Below, piece after piece: positions 7,971 to 15,053 of a DNA stretch of 20,757 nucleotides (its first letter is position 1; every line of letters starts with the position of its first letter). The notes beneath the pieces are model-generated. The model searched no databases, had not been told where the DNA came from, and saw nothing but the letters and a program-made list of their open reading frames with translations. The translations under genes and the position numbers were made by a program. The DNA is from an uncultured Bacteroidota bacterium. GTDB lineage: Bacteria; Bacteroidota; Bacteroidia; Flavobacteriales; UA16. The stretch is from the NCBI GenBank assembly GCA_902535565.1, contig CACAUH010000018.1, positions 1-20,757 of the forward strand, given 5' to 3'.

Positions 7971-8104
7971 TTCGTCGATAAAATTGTGGTTTGAGACATC
8001 ATTAAATGCCGATTTCCGGCCGCCAGTGACACCGAGAACCAGAATCCCATCCCTGACCGCCAAGCAGTCAAAGCGCCGAGAACATGGCTTCTGGGATCCG
8101 CTAT

Positions 8105-8968
8105 TTACGGCTTCAGCGCGATGTAAACGGGCAGGTGATCGGATATGTAAAACCCATCAAGGATGCGCTCTTCCGTACAATACCAAAGCACCTCACCCCC
8201 ATCCACGAGAATGTGATCTATTCTCGGCGCTCCCCGGAGTCCCCCCGTATTGAATCCCGTGTATGTTCCGATTTTGTCTCGGCAACGCTTCTCGGTAGCA
8301 TCATGGGAATCTTGAAGTCTGCCCGCATTGAGCACATTGAGCGCGGGGGAACCCGACTCTGCATTGAAGTCGCCCATGAGGATGTTGACATCCGCTTCAC
8401 TGCCGGCCACTCGCATAGACAGAATGTGTGCAGATGCCTCCCGTGCGGCTTCTCCTATGTGACTAAAGTGGGAATTAATCACCCGGATCACCTTCCCGGT
8501 TTGACGGTCATGGAGAACCACCACAGTCGCCACCCGAGGCAATGCCGCATCCCATCCGATTGACCCCACAATTTGCGGCGTAGGACTCAGCCAAAGCGTC
8601 TCGGCATGAATTCGGTCGAACCGATCCCGGTTCCAAAAAACTGGACAGGCTTCCCCCTCCATTCCTCCCTCGGCAAACCATTCCGCGCCATTGTCTCTGC
8701 CCACCCCATAGCAGTCGTGCTGGTCCAAGCCGACAACCAAGTCCTCCATCTGGTTGGAGAGGACCTCTTGAAACCCCACCAAATCAAACCAGGACACGGT
8801 GCTCAACACCATTTCCCGGCGTGCATCCCAAGGCAGCGGATCGGCTGGATTGTCATAGCGGATGTTGAAGGTCATCACCGCCATCTCATCCGGATGTTGC
8901 GCAGATGCTTGATGGAAATACAGAAGACCGAGTATCAGCGATAAGCCCAAAGTGAGGTGACGCAACAT
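8105..8968 (-). CDS. Secreted endonuclease/exonuclease/phosphatase-family hydrolase (287 aa)
   Basis: After a signal peptide (MLRHLTLGLSLILGLLYFHQASA) the protein shows the full set of endonuclease/exonuclease/phosphatase-fold motifs in order: FNIRYDN (N35), GFQEV (E68, metal-binding), INSHFSH (N165, H167), GDFNAESGS (D200, N202), IDHI (D251, H252) and YISDHLPV (D277, catalytic H278). Members cleave phosphodiesters in DNA, RNA, sphingolipids or phosphoinositides; substrate cannot be assigned from sequence. The length matches compact single-domain members. The ATG at 8968 was chosen over a TTG at 8977. The gene is divergent from the RNA methyltransferase gene and 192 nt upstream of the next minus-strand gene, so it is probably its own unit. 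Likely location is the periplasm or outside the cell. Confidence 0.9.
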   Translation of the reverse strand: MLRHLTLGLSLILGLLYFHQASAQHPDEMAVMTFNIRYDNPADPLPWDARREMVLSTVSWFDLVGFQEVLSNQMEDLVVGLDQHDCYGVGRDNGAEWFAEGGMEGEACPVFWNRDRFDRIHAETLWLSPTPQIVGSIGWDAALPRVATVVVLHDRQTGKVIRVINSHFSHIGEAAREASAHILSMRVAGSEADVNILMGDFNAESGSPALNVLNAGRLQDSHDATEKRCRDKIGTYTGFNTGGLRGAPRIDHILVDGGEVLWYCTEERILDGFYISDHLPVYIALKP

Positions 8969-9028
8969 AAAGACCAAGGTAGCACCGTCCCGGGGCCTAT
9001 TTTCGCGGCTCCATCGGCAGTTGCCACA

Positions 9029-10558
9029 TTGTCCAGAACCTTGGCCCGCAAGTCCCGCCTATTCCACAAAGGCACCCTTCTTGAACTCGACATCCTCGAC
9101 GTCGCATTTGGCGGCAAAGGCATCGCAAAAGTGCCCACCGACGAGGGAGAGTTCACGGTTTTCATTCCCAATGCCATCAGGGGCCAACGCGTCCGGGCAA
9201 GGGTTTCCCGCTGCAAACGCCGTCACGCAGAAGCCCGCATCACAGCGGTGCTCCAAAGGGCACCGGAAGAAATCGAGAGTCCCTTCCAAGCCATCCCAGG
9301 TGCGCCCTACATTACGCTTCCCCTCCCTGCACAACGGGAATGGAAAGAGCGGACAACGCTCGATGTGTACCGCAAGATTGGCGGTGTCTCCAACTTGGAA
9401 GAAATCTATGGTGGCTGGGTGGATTCCCCATCCGGATTCCATTACCGCAACAAGATGGAGTACAGCTTTGCTGCCATCGGAAGGCAACCCGGAGAAGACC
9501 CCGATGCTGAATTCCAAGATGGTTTCTTTTTGGGATTCAAAGCCCGTGGCACTTGGTGGGCTGTGGAAAATATCGAAGGAGACAGCGGCCTTTTCGACCC
9601 GGTGTTCGAATCCCTAATCAAGGACATTCGACAATGGTGTGAAGACACCGAACTGCCCCCTTGGCACGCCCCAAAGCGCGAAGGGTTTTTTCGCTTTTTG
9701 GTGGTCAGAAGAAGCCTCACTGCCGACGAGTTGCTCGTTAATTTGGTGACGACGAGTGACGGCCTTGAACGCTTCGAATCCGCTGCCTTCGAGACGAAAT
9801 TGAAGGAGCGCCTCGGCGACCGCCTTGCTGGGTTTACCCATACCCTAAACGACGATAAAGGAGAACGCGTCGAAACACGAGATGGCCAAACCCACATGGT
9901 GACGGGAAGAGACCACGTGGTGGAAGAGCTCCACGGACTCGCATTCGAAATCCGAATGCGAAGCTTCTTCCAGACCAATCCGCGATGTGCAGAGCGTCTC
10001 TATGCGCAGGTCATGGCATATGCATACGCCGAACCGCAGCCAGAAATAGATGCCGCGGATCCCATCACGATGGACCTGTTCTGCGGCACCGGTACCATCG
10101 CCCAGCTCTTGGCGCGGCACGGGGGGGCAAACACAACCGTGGTCGGTGTGGACCTTGTGGATGAGGCCATTGAAGACGCCAGAAGCAGCGCCGAACGCAA
10201 TGGTGCTGTCGGCCTGCAATTCCACGCTGCCGACGTCGGTCGATTTTTGTTGGACCATCCAGAATACAAGGGGCGAATCAGCACGGTTGTCCTGGATCCC
10301 CCAAGAAGTGGGATCAGCCCGAAATCCCTTCGCAAAGTGATTCGCCTCAGGGCCAAGAGAATCGTCTACGTGAGCTGCAACCCCGCTACCCAAGCGCGTG
10401 ACTTGGTCACACTTCGCGAGGCTGGCTATGGAATGAATGCATTCAAATTGGTCGACCAATTTCCACACACCGCCCACGTGGAAGCGGTTGCCCTGTTGGA
10501 ATTCGACCCGACTTTGGCATTGCAAACCGCCGGAAAACCCGAAATTGCTGAACCATGA
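9029..10558 (+). CDS. rlmD: RlmD/TrmA-family RNA uracil-C5 methyltransferase lacking the Fe-S cysteines (509 aa)
   Basis: An N-terminal TRAM-like beta-barrel (GKGIAKV region) precedes a class I SAM-dependent methyltransferase domain. Visible motifs, numbered from the 9029 start: SFFQTN (Q315), the SAM loop DLFCGTGTI (from 351), DPPRSGI (from 423), the catalytic nucleophile in SCNPAT (C450), and the C-terminal Glu in HTAHVEAVALL (E485). These fit transfer of methyl to C5 of a uridine in rRNA, U1939 of 23S rRNA in E. coli RlmD. The cysteines that hold a 4Fe-4S cluster in RlmD (CxxxxxCxxC plus a fourth) are absent: that stretch reads PGAPYITLPLPAQ. No ATG exists in the early frame. I chose TTG at 9029; GTG at 8957 is possible but would overlap the divergent gene. 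An RlmC-type or tRNA target is not excluded. Confidence 0.85.
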   Translation: MSRTLARKSRLFHKGTLLELDILDVAFGGKGIAKVPTDEGEFTVFIPNAIRGQRVRARVSRCKRRHAEARITAVLQRAPEEIESPFQAIPGAPYITLPLPAQREWKERTTLDVYRKIGGVSNLEEIYGGWVDSPSGFHYRNKMEYSFAAIGRQPGEDPDAEFQDGFFLGFKARGTWWAVENIEGDSGLFDPVFESLIKDIRQWCEDTELPPWHAPKREGFFRFLVVRRSLTADELLVNLVTTSDGLERFESAAFETKLKERLGDRLAGFTHTLNDDKGERVETRDGQTHMVTGRDHVVEELHGLAFEIRMRSFFQTNPRCAERLYAQVMAYAYAEPQPEIDAADPITMDLFCGTGTIAQLLARHGGANTTVVGVDLVDEAIEDARSSAERNGAVGLQFHAADVGRFLLDHPEYKGRISTVVLDPPRSGISPKSLRKVIRLRAKRIVYVSCNPATQARDLVTLREAGYGMNAFKLVDQFPHTAHVEAVALLEFDPTLALQTAGKPEIAEP

Positions 10559-11097
10559 CTGCGGAGACCACCAAACAAGAAGCCGTGATTCTCGACGCAC
10601 AGCGTATCGAACGGTGTGTGCAGCGAATTGCCCGACAGATTCTCGAGGACCATCACACTGCTGGACAGCTGACTGTGGTGGCGATCAATGGACAAGGTGA
10701 GATTCTTGCGCGCAGAATCTCTTCTGCCTTGCGGGACATCGCGTCCAATGGAATCTTGGATTGCATTCTCTGCATGGACAAGGACAGCCCCTTGGACCAC
10801 CCCATCTCCCTCTCAACGGTCACAGGCGAACCCTGCGATGTAAGCGCCCTTGCCGGCTCTGTGGTTATCGTCGTGGACGATGTCTTGAACAGCGGCAGAA
10901 CCCTTCTCCATGCCGTTGCGCAGATGCTTCCCGCACGGCCCGCCCATATCGGGACCTGTGTTCTGGTAGACCGTATCCATCGTCGGTTTCCTGTTCGGGC
11001 AGATTATGTCGGAAAAAGCCTGAGCACCAACCTCAAGGCACACATCGACGTCAGGCTCAGTGGTCCTGATCCCGACGAGGCGGTGCTGATGGATTGA
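10555..11097 (+). CDS. PyrR-like phosphoribosyltransferase (180 aa)
   Basis: The PRPP-binding loop VVIVVDDVLNSGRTL (residues 103-117) is typical of type I phosphoribosyltransferases. The downstream VDRIHRRFPVRADYVGK (from 138) closely follows the PyrR signature, where the same region carries uracil binding and the RNA-binding function of Bacillus PyrR. The length (180 aa) also fits PyrR. No pyrimidine genes are nearby, so whether it is a uracil phosphoribosyltransferase, a regulator or another PRTase is unresolved. Its ATG overlaps the methyltransferase stop as ATGA, indicating one operon with translational coupling. Its last 41 nt overlap the 3' end of shikimate kinase on the other strand. 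Confidence 0.88.
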   Translation: MTAETTKQEAVILDAQRIERCVQRIARQILEDHHTAGQLTVVAINGQGEILARRISSALRDIASNGILDCILCMDKDSPLDHPISLSTVTGEPCDVSALAGSVVIVVDDVLNSGRTLLHAVAQMLPARPAHIGTCVLVDRIHRRFPVRADYVGKSLSTNLKAHIDVRLSGPDPDEAVLMD

Positions 11098-11626
11098 ACC
11101 AAGACCGCCCCTCAATAGAGCTGCGAACCGATTTCATTCGGTCCAAATCGAAATGCTGAGCATCGACGGTGATGTGAGCACGTTCATAATGGGCCGACCT
11201 CCGGGCAAGGTGATCCGTCACAAAAGCCAACATCTCATCCGCAGCCAATCCCGCAAGCAAAGGCCGCTGATCGGCCCGACCACGCAACCTTTCAACCAAG
11301 GACTCAGCCGGCATTTTCAAATACACAACCGTTCCGTTGTCTCGCATGAAATCCATGTTGGCCCCGTGGCATGGCGTTCCTCCCCCTGTCGAAATGAGAC
11401 CCATTGGGTTGCAAGCCACCAACTCGCGTAAAATGTCGCTCTCCATGCGCCGAAATGCCGCCTCACCATGCTGATCAAAGAGGGTTGAAATGCTGCATTC
11501 GTGGCGCTCGCGAAGCGCGGAATCCGTATCGAAGAACGGCAGGTTCATCAATTTGGCCAGCCTCGAGCCACTGGTGCTTTTTCCTGCCCCCATGTAGCCC
11601 ACGACGAAAACCCGCTTCTCGACCAT
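11057..11626 (-). CDS. aroK: Shikimate kinase (189 aa)
   Basis: This enzyme phosphorylates shikimate at the 3-hydroxyl using ATP, the fifth step of the shikimate pathway to aromatic amino acids. The P-loop GYMGAGKST is at residues 10-18. The shikimate-binding residues are visible: D35 in FFDTD, R59 in AAFRRME, and the Gly triplet in STGGGTP (81-83). The lid region ADQRPLLAG carries the expected Arg. The family is usually about 170-175 aa; here an extra C-terminal tail, NPSAPPRRDQDH, comes from the 41 nt that overlap the convergent phosphoribosyltransferase gene. The ATG at 11626 lies only four bases after a perfect -7 element, so the mRNA is probably nearly leaderless. Confidence 0.95.
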   Translation of the reverse strand: MVEKRVFVVGYMGAGKSTSGSRLAKLMNLPFFDTDSALRERHECSISTLFDQHGEAAFRRMESDILRELVACNPMGLISTGGGTPCHGANMDFMRDNGTVVYLKMPAESLVERLRGRADQRPLLAGLAADEMLAFVTDHLARRSAHYERAHITVDAQHFDLDRMKSVRSSIEGRSWFNPSAPPRRDQDH

Positions 11627-11630
11627 GGTC

Positions 11631-11659
11631 CAAAAATACAACCGTCCCGATGCGCCAAA
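11631..11659 (-). promoter_or_regulatory. Consensus Bacteroidota promoter of aroK
   Basis: On the minus strand, TTTG (complement of 11656-11659) is followed by exactly 17 nt and then TATTTTTG (complement of 11631-11638), a perfect TTTG-N17-TAnnTTTG match. The aroK ATG starts four bases further on, leaving little or no 5' leader. Confidence 0.75.
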
Positions 11660-11717
11660 CGGCCCATCTGCGGCTCATTTTGGCACAATAAAATTCGCGA
11701 AGGATGGCATTGTTCAG

Positions 11718-11746
11718 GGCTCGGCACTGGTACTTGGGGCTGAGCC
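11718..11746 (-). terminator. Possible weak hairpin terminator after the FAH-family gene
   Basis: GGCTCGGC (11718-11725) and GCTGAGCC (11739-11746) form an 8-bp stem with one imperfect pair and a 13-nt loop, 9 nt after the stop of the FAH-family gene and upstream of the aroK promoter. There is no U-run after the stem on the minus strand, so termination is uncertain. Confidence 0.3.
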
Positions 11747-11755
11747 TGTGATCGG

Positions 11756-12373
11756 TCAAACAACGTCGACTTGGAAGAGAACGCGCCCTTCCAAATGGCC
11801 CTCGAGGCGGTCTCCTCGCCGAACAGGCCCCACCCCGGAAGGGGTCCCCGTAAACAGGACATCGCCCGTCTTCCAAGTACTGTACCGGGACACATGGGCA
11901 ATCAGTGCATCAACAGGGAACAGCATGTCAGAAGTAGAACCGGATTGCACCACCTCTCCGTTTTTCAGGAGCTGGAAAGCCAAGTTCTGAATGTCTCCAC
12001 CAAGGTCTGCCAGAGGAAGGAAATCCTTTGAAATCACCGCTGAACCATCAAATGCCTTTGCTTTCTCCCACGGTTTTCCCGACGCCTTCAGTTCCGTCTG
12101 CACATCGCGGGCGGTAAAATCAATGCCAAGGCCTACTGTGGTGTAGCATCGGCCTGCGTGCTCCTCTCCAATCCACTTTGCGGCACGGTCCATCCGCACG
12201 AGCAGCTCCACCTCGAATTGACAGTCCTCAGTCCACTCGGGAATCGCGAAAGGATGGTCTTTGTGGAGGATGGCACTTTCCGGTTTAAAGAAAAACATCG
12301 GTTCAGACGGCACCGCATTCCCCAACTCAGCAGCATGTTGGGCATAATTGCGGCCGATGCAGACAATTTTCAT
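11756..12373 (-). CDS. Fumarylacetoacetate hydrolase-family protein (205 aa)
   Basis: Family motifs are clear: IGRNYAQHAAELGN at the start (residues 6-19), PMFFFKPESA (from 25), a metal-site EVELLVR segment (from about residue 54), the FDGSAVIS region, and LFTGTPSGVGPV near the end. The 205-aa length matches the compact YcgM-like group, whose known members act as acylpyruvases or oxaloacetate tautomerase/decarboxylases rather than true fumarylacetoacetases. The active site uses a divalent metal. It appears cytosolic, with no signal peptide. The ATG at 12373 was chosen because the family usually starts MK-(I/L) just before IGRNY. It follows the OmpA-family gene after 42 nt, which allows co-transcription. 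Confidence 0.9.
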   Translation of the reverse strand: MKIVCIGRNYAQHAAELGNAVPSEPMFFFKPESAILHKDHPFAIPEWTEDCQFEVELLVRMDRAAKWIGEEHAGRCYTTVGLGIDFTARDVQTELKASGKPWEKAKAFDGSAVISKDFLPLADLGGDIQNLAFQLLKNGEVVQSGSTSDMLFPVDALIAHVSRYSTWKTGDVLFTGTPSGVGPVRRGDRLEGHLEGRVLFQVDVV

Positions 12374-12415
12374 GCGACAAAAATGGACCAATCTCGGATG
12401 ACCCTTGTATTCTGA

Positions 12416-13516
12416 TCAATCCATCAGAAGGCGGACTTCAACCCGCCGGTCAAAAGCCCCCCCCCATTCCGGTCGACTTTCCCCGAAATGCGCAGAAGCC
12501 ACGCGGTCTGCAGACACCCCCCTTTCCAACAGGTAATAACGAACCACTTGTGCCCTTCTGCGGCTGAGCTCCATGTTGGCGTGTGGATTTCCAGTGGCAT
12601 CGCTGTGACCGGTGACCAACACCCGAAGCTCAGGGCGGGCCGCCATCCATTCGACCAAGGTGTTCAATCCATATTCAGCACTGAGACCCAACGCCGCGCT
12701 GCCTTCGGGAAACTGCAGTGAAAAGGAGGCCGGCAATCCAGATGGAAAGGCTGTGGTGGGCCTCGGCGTCCACCCCCCATCAGCCCCTGGTGAAGGAAAA
12801 CCACCTCCTGAGGGAACGCGCGGGGACACCGGCGCCCCTCTTTCCAAGGATTCCACCCTTCGAATGAGCTCTTGAATTGCCGCCTCCAAGGCCCGAAGTG
12901 CACCATCCTCTCCTTGCTGAGATTCTAGGCCATCCAAACTGCTTTCGTCTCTGGCCCCTCCAACGAAATCGGGAACCGGTTCAGGACGGAGAGGGTCACT
13001 TCCACCCTGCAAGTCCCGCCAATCTCTGGCGAGACCGGACCTTGCCTCTATGCCTTCTGTCAGAAAGCCATTGGCATACACCCCCACATCCATGGCGATG
13101 AGAATCATGGCGTCCTGAATGGCGCGCTCAACCTTGTAGTACCGCCAGTCTCCTTCCGACCAACCCCGTGGCGGCGGGCCAAGGCTCATCCCATCCAGAC
13201 TGGATACCCCTTCAATAACACGCGCCGAAAATCGCCGGAATTCGTTGAATTCTCCCTCGAAATAATAGGGCGCTGATGCGCGAACAATATCCCGAAGGGA
13301 ACGCATCACCCGATTGGGGGACGTGCGGATTCTCACCGTGTTTCCCTCTAAAACAACCTCGGACTGCAACCGGGTCTCCAACACATCCATCACCAGCGCT
13401 TCGTATCGTTCTACCGAGATGTCACGGTTCTCTTGGCCCCACGTGTTCCAGCCAAAAGACAGAACACAAAGCAAGACCAACACAATCCTCAGAATACCAG
13501 AACAATGGCACGGCAT
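12416..13516 (-). CDS. OmpA-family secreted protein with coiled coil and Pro-rich linker (366 aa)
   Basis: The signal peptide (MPCHCSGILRIVLVLLCVLSFGWNTWG) is followed by an unrecognised N-terminal region (about 30-200). Then come a predicted amphipathic coiled coil (LRALEAAIQELIRRVESLERG, near 213-233), a Gly/Pro-rich linker, and a C-terminal OmpA-like peptidoglycan-binding domain (about 270-366). In that domain GHSDATG, then NMELSRRRAQVVRYYL, then a final FDRRVEVRL match the OmpA motif set. It would bind peptidoglycan in the periplasm. There is no beta-barrel half, so it is not a classical OmpA porin. A GC-rich hairpin lies directly upstream of the ATG. It follows the sugar transferase gene by 59 nt. 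Confidence 0.9.
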   Translation of the reverse strand: MPCHCSGILRIVLVLLCVLSFGWNTWGQENRDISVERYEALVMDVLETRLQSEVVLEGNTVRIRTSPNRVMRSLRDIVRASAPYYFEGEFNEFRRFSARVIEGVSSLDGMSLGPPPRGWSEGDWRYYKVERAIQDAMILIAMDVGVYANGFLTEGIEARSGLARDWRDLQGGSDPLRPEPVPDFVGGARDESSLDGLESQQGEDGALRALEAAIQELIRRVESLERGAPVSPRVPSGGGFPSPGADGGWTPRPTTAFPSGLPASFSLQFPEGSAALGLSAEYGLNTLVEWMAARPELRVLVTGHSDATGNPHANMELSRRRAQVVRYYLLERGVSADRVASAHFGESRPEWGGAFDRRVEVRLLMD

Positions 13517-13519
13517 GGC

Positions 13520-13548
13520 GCCGCCAATTTAACTCATTATGAGGCGGC
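13520..13548 (-). promoter_or_regulatory. Hairpin with internal palindrome just before the OmpA-family start
   Basis: GCCGCC (13520-13525) and GGCGGC (13543-13548) are perfect inverted repeats with a 17-nt loop. The loop contains most of an 11-nt palindrome, CTCATTATGAG (13533-13543). It ends 3 nt before the ATG. It could be a leader hairpin hiding the start, an operator, or a weak terminator of the sugar transferase transcript; there is no U-run. Confidence 0.35.
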
Positions 13549-13575
13549 CATTGGCACCGGCAACGAAGCGGGACA

Positions 13576-15051
13576 TCACTTTCCGCGACCCCGCAAGACG
13601 ATCCAAACTGTGTAGGCCAAAATCTTGAAGTCCAAGCTGAGGGACATGTTCTCCATATACAGAAGGTCGAACCGGAGTCGCTGAACCATCTGATCTACGT
13701 TTTCGGCATAGCCGTATTTCACCTGGCCCCATGAGGTGATCCCGGGACGAATCTTACGGAGGTGCTGATAATGCGGCGCCCTTTCTGAAATCAAATCAAT
13801 GAAGTGCTGACGCTCTGGACGTGGTCCAACCAAGGACATCTCACCCACCAAAACATTGTAGAACTGAGGAAGCTCATCCATACGCGATTTCCGGAGGAAT
13901 CGGCCGAAGGGAGTGATTCTCGGGTCGTTGTCCCGGGACAGTTGGGGTCCTTGTTCCTCGGCATTGGTGAACATGGACCTGAACTTGTGAATCGTGAACG
14001 GTCGGCCCCATCGGCCAATCCGCCTTTGGTGAAACAACACCGGTCCCCTGGATCCCAATTTGACGCCAATGGCAATGAGAAGCAGCAAAGGGGACAAGAG
14101 CAACAGTGCAAACAAACTCGCCACCACATCGATGGCCCGCTTAACAGCCACCTGCCAAGCCGGCATGATTTCCTTTCGGATGGCGATGAGGGGTGCACCA
14201 AAAAGGCTTTGCATCCGAACCGATCCAGATAAGATGTCGTAGATGTCTGGAACAATCTTGATGCCGACGCCCAGCCCCTCCAATTCATTCAGAATGGGCT
14301 CAATGTCCGCGTGGTCAGAGCTTCGCATGGCCAAAATGACCTCCTCCACCTGCTCATTTCGCACAATTGATGTCAACTCCTTGCTGGTCCCCAAACACGG
14401 GATCCCCTCGAGCGTGCGACAACTCTCGTTGCCCACTCCCACGAATCCCACAAAACGGAAGCCAGGGTTTCTCCTGAGGGCTCGAATTTCCCGCACCATC
14501 TCCGTCGCTTGCTCATTGCAACCCACAATCAAAGAATTAAACGCAATCTCTCCCCGATGCACACGCTTCACCGTGCGGGTTGTCATGGGAAGCCGGACAG
14601 CAAGCACCGCGGTGATTTGAGCCCCCAGCAAAACCAAAAGAGACTGGTAATATTGAGTGTAGGTACTGATGTGGTCATCGAGAATCAGCACAAAAAACAA
14701 GGTCAAAGCACCAACCAAACTCACCCACAACACCTGTCCCAGTTCCTGCGACCTGTGCCTCCTAAAGGGATCGGAGTGCATCCCCGCGAGACCGTAGAGC
14801 CCCACCCAGAACATGGGAACGAAGACCAAGCCAAACACAAAATTCCCATCCTCTAAAATCCGAGCGGGGACCCAGCTCTCTATGAAGGCTGGCGCCAATT
14901 CCAGATGTCGCTTTCTGAAGATGTACAGCATCGTCCAAGCAACACCCGATGCCACTGCATCCCCCAACACATATTGGAATCCTGCCCAACGGATGGCCCT
15001 CGACGTGATGGGCTTGGCCACTTGACCATGGACGGCGGGATTGGGCAACAT
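13576..15051 (-). CDS. Polyprenyl-phosphate sugar-1-phosphate transferase (491 aa)
   Basis: This enzyme starts surface polysaccharide assembly by moving a sugar-1-phosphate from a nucleotide sugar to undecaprenyl phosphate at the inner membrane. Four N-terminal membrane segments (about 27-45, 70-90, 104-124, 136-154) precede a Rossmann-like CoA_binding_3 region (SLIVGCNEQA near 173). A fifth hydrophobic segment (about 307-331) leads to the bacterial sugar transferase domain, with KFRSM (356-360), DELPQ (392-396) and GPRP (409-412). The layout matches WbaP/WcaJ-type enzymes; the sugar is unknown. The ATG at 15051 was chosen because it follows the lipoprotein stop by 2 nt. The gene pairs tightly with that lipoprotein, which suggests a linked role in polysaccharide production. 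Confidence 0.93.
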   Translation of the reverse strand: MLPNPAVHGQVAKPITSRAIRWAGFQYVLGDAVASGVAWTMLYIFRKRHLELAPAFIESWVPARILEDGNFVFGLVFVPMFWVGLYGLAGMHSDPFRRHRSQELGQVLWVSLVGALTLFFVLILDDHISTYTQYYQSLLVLLGAQITAVLAVRLPMTTRTVKRVHRGEIAFNSLIVGCNEQATEMVREIRALRRNPGFRFVGFVGVGNESCRTLEGIPCLGTSKELTSIVRNEQVEEVILAMRSSDHADIEPILNELEGLGVGIKIVPDIYDILSGSVRMQSLFGAPLIAIRKEIMPAWQVAVKRAIDVVASLFALLLLSPLLLLIAIGVKLGSRGPVLFHQRRIGRWGRPFTIHKFRSMFTNAEEQGPQLSRDNDPRITPFGRFLRKSRMDELPQFYNVLVGEMSLVGPRPERQHFIDLISERAPHYQHLRKIRPGITSWGQVKYGYAENVDQMVQRLRFDLLYMENMSLSLDFKILAYTVWIVLRGRGK

Positions 15052-15053
15052 AC

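Noticed and set aside
8974..8981. TACCTTGG as a -7 promoter box for the phosphatase-fold gene
   Set aside because: One mismatch to the consensus, no TTG at the right distance upstream, and only 5 nt before the ATG; too weak to list.
9845..10600. Minus-strand open frame of 251 codons within the methyltransferase gene
   Set aside because: The plus strand has all the methyltransferase motifs; the antisense translation has no known pattern.
11131..11146. Small hairpin (ACCGA/TCGGT) after the PyrR-like gene as a terminator
   Set aside because: The stem is only 5 bp, lies inside aroK coding sequence and has no T-run.
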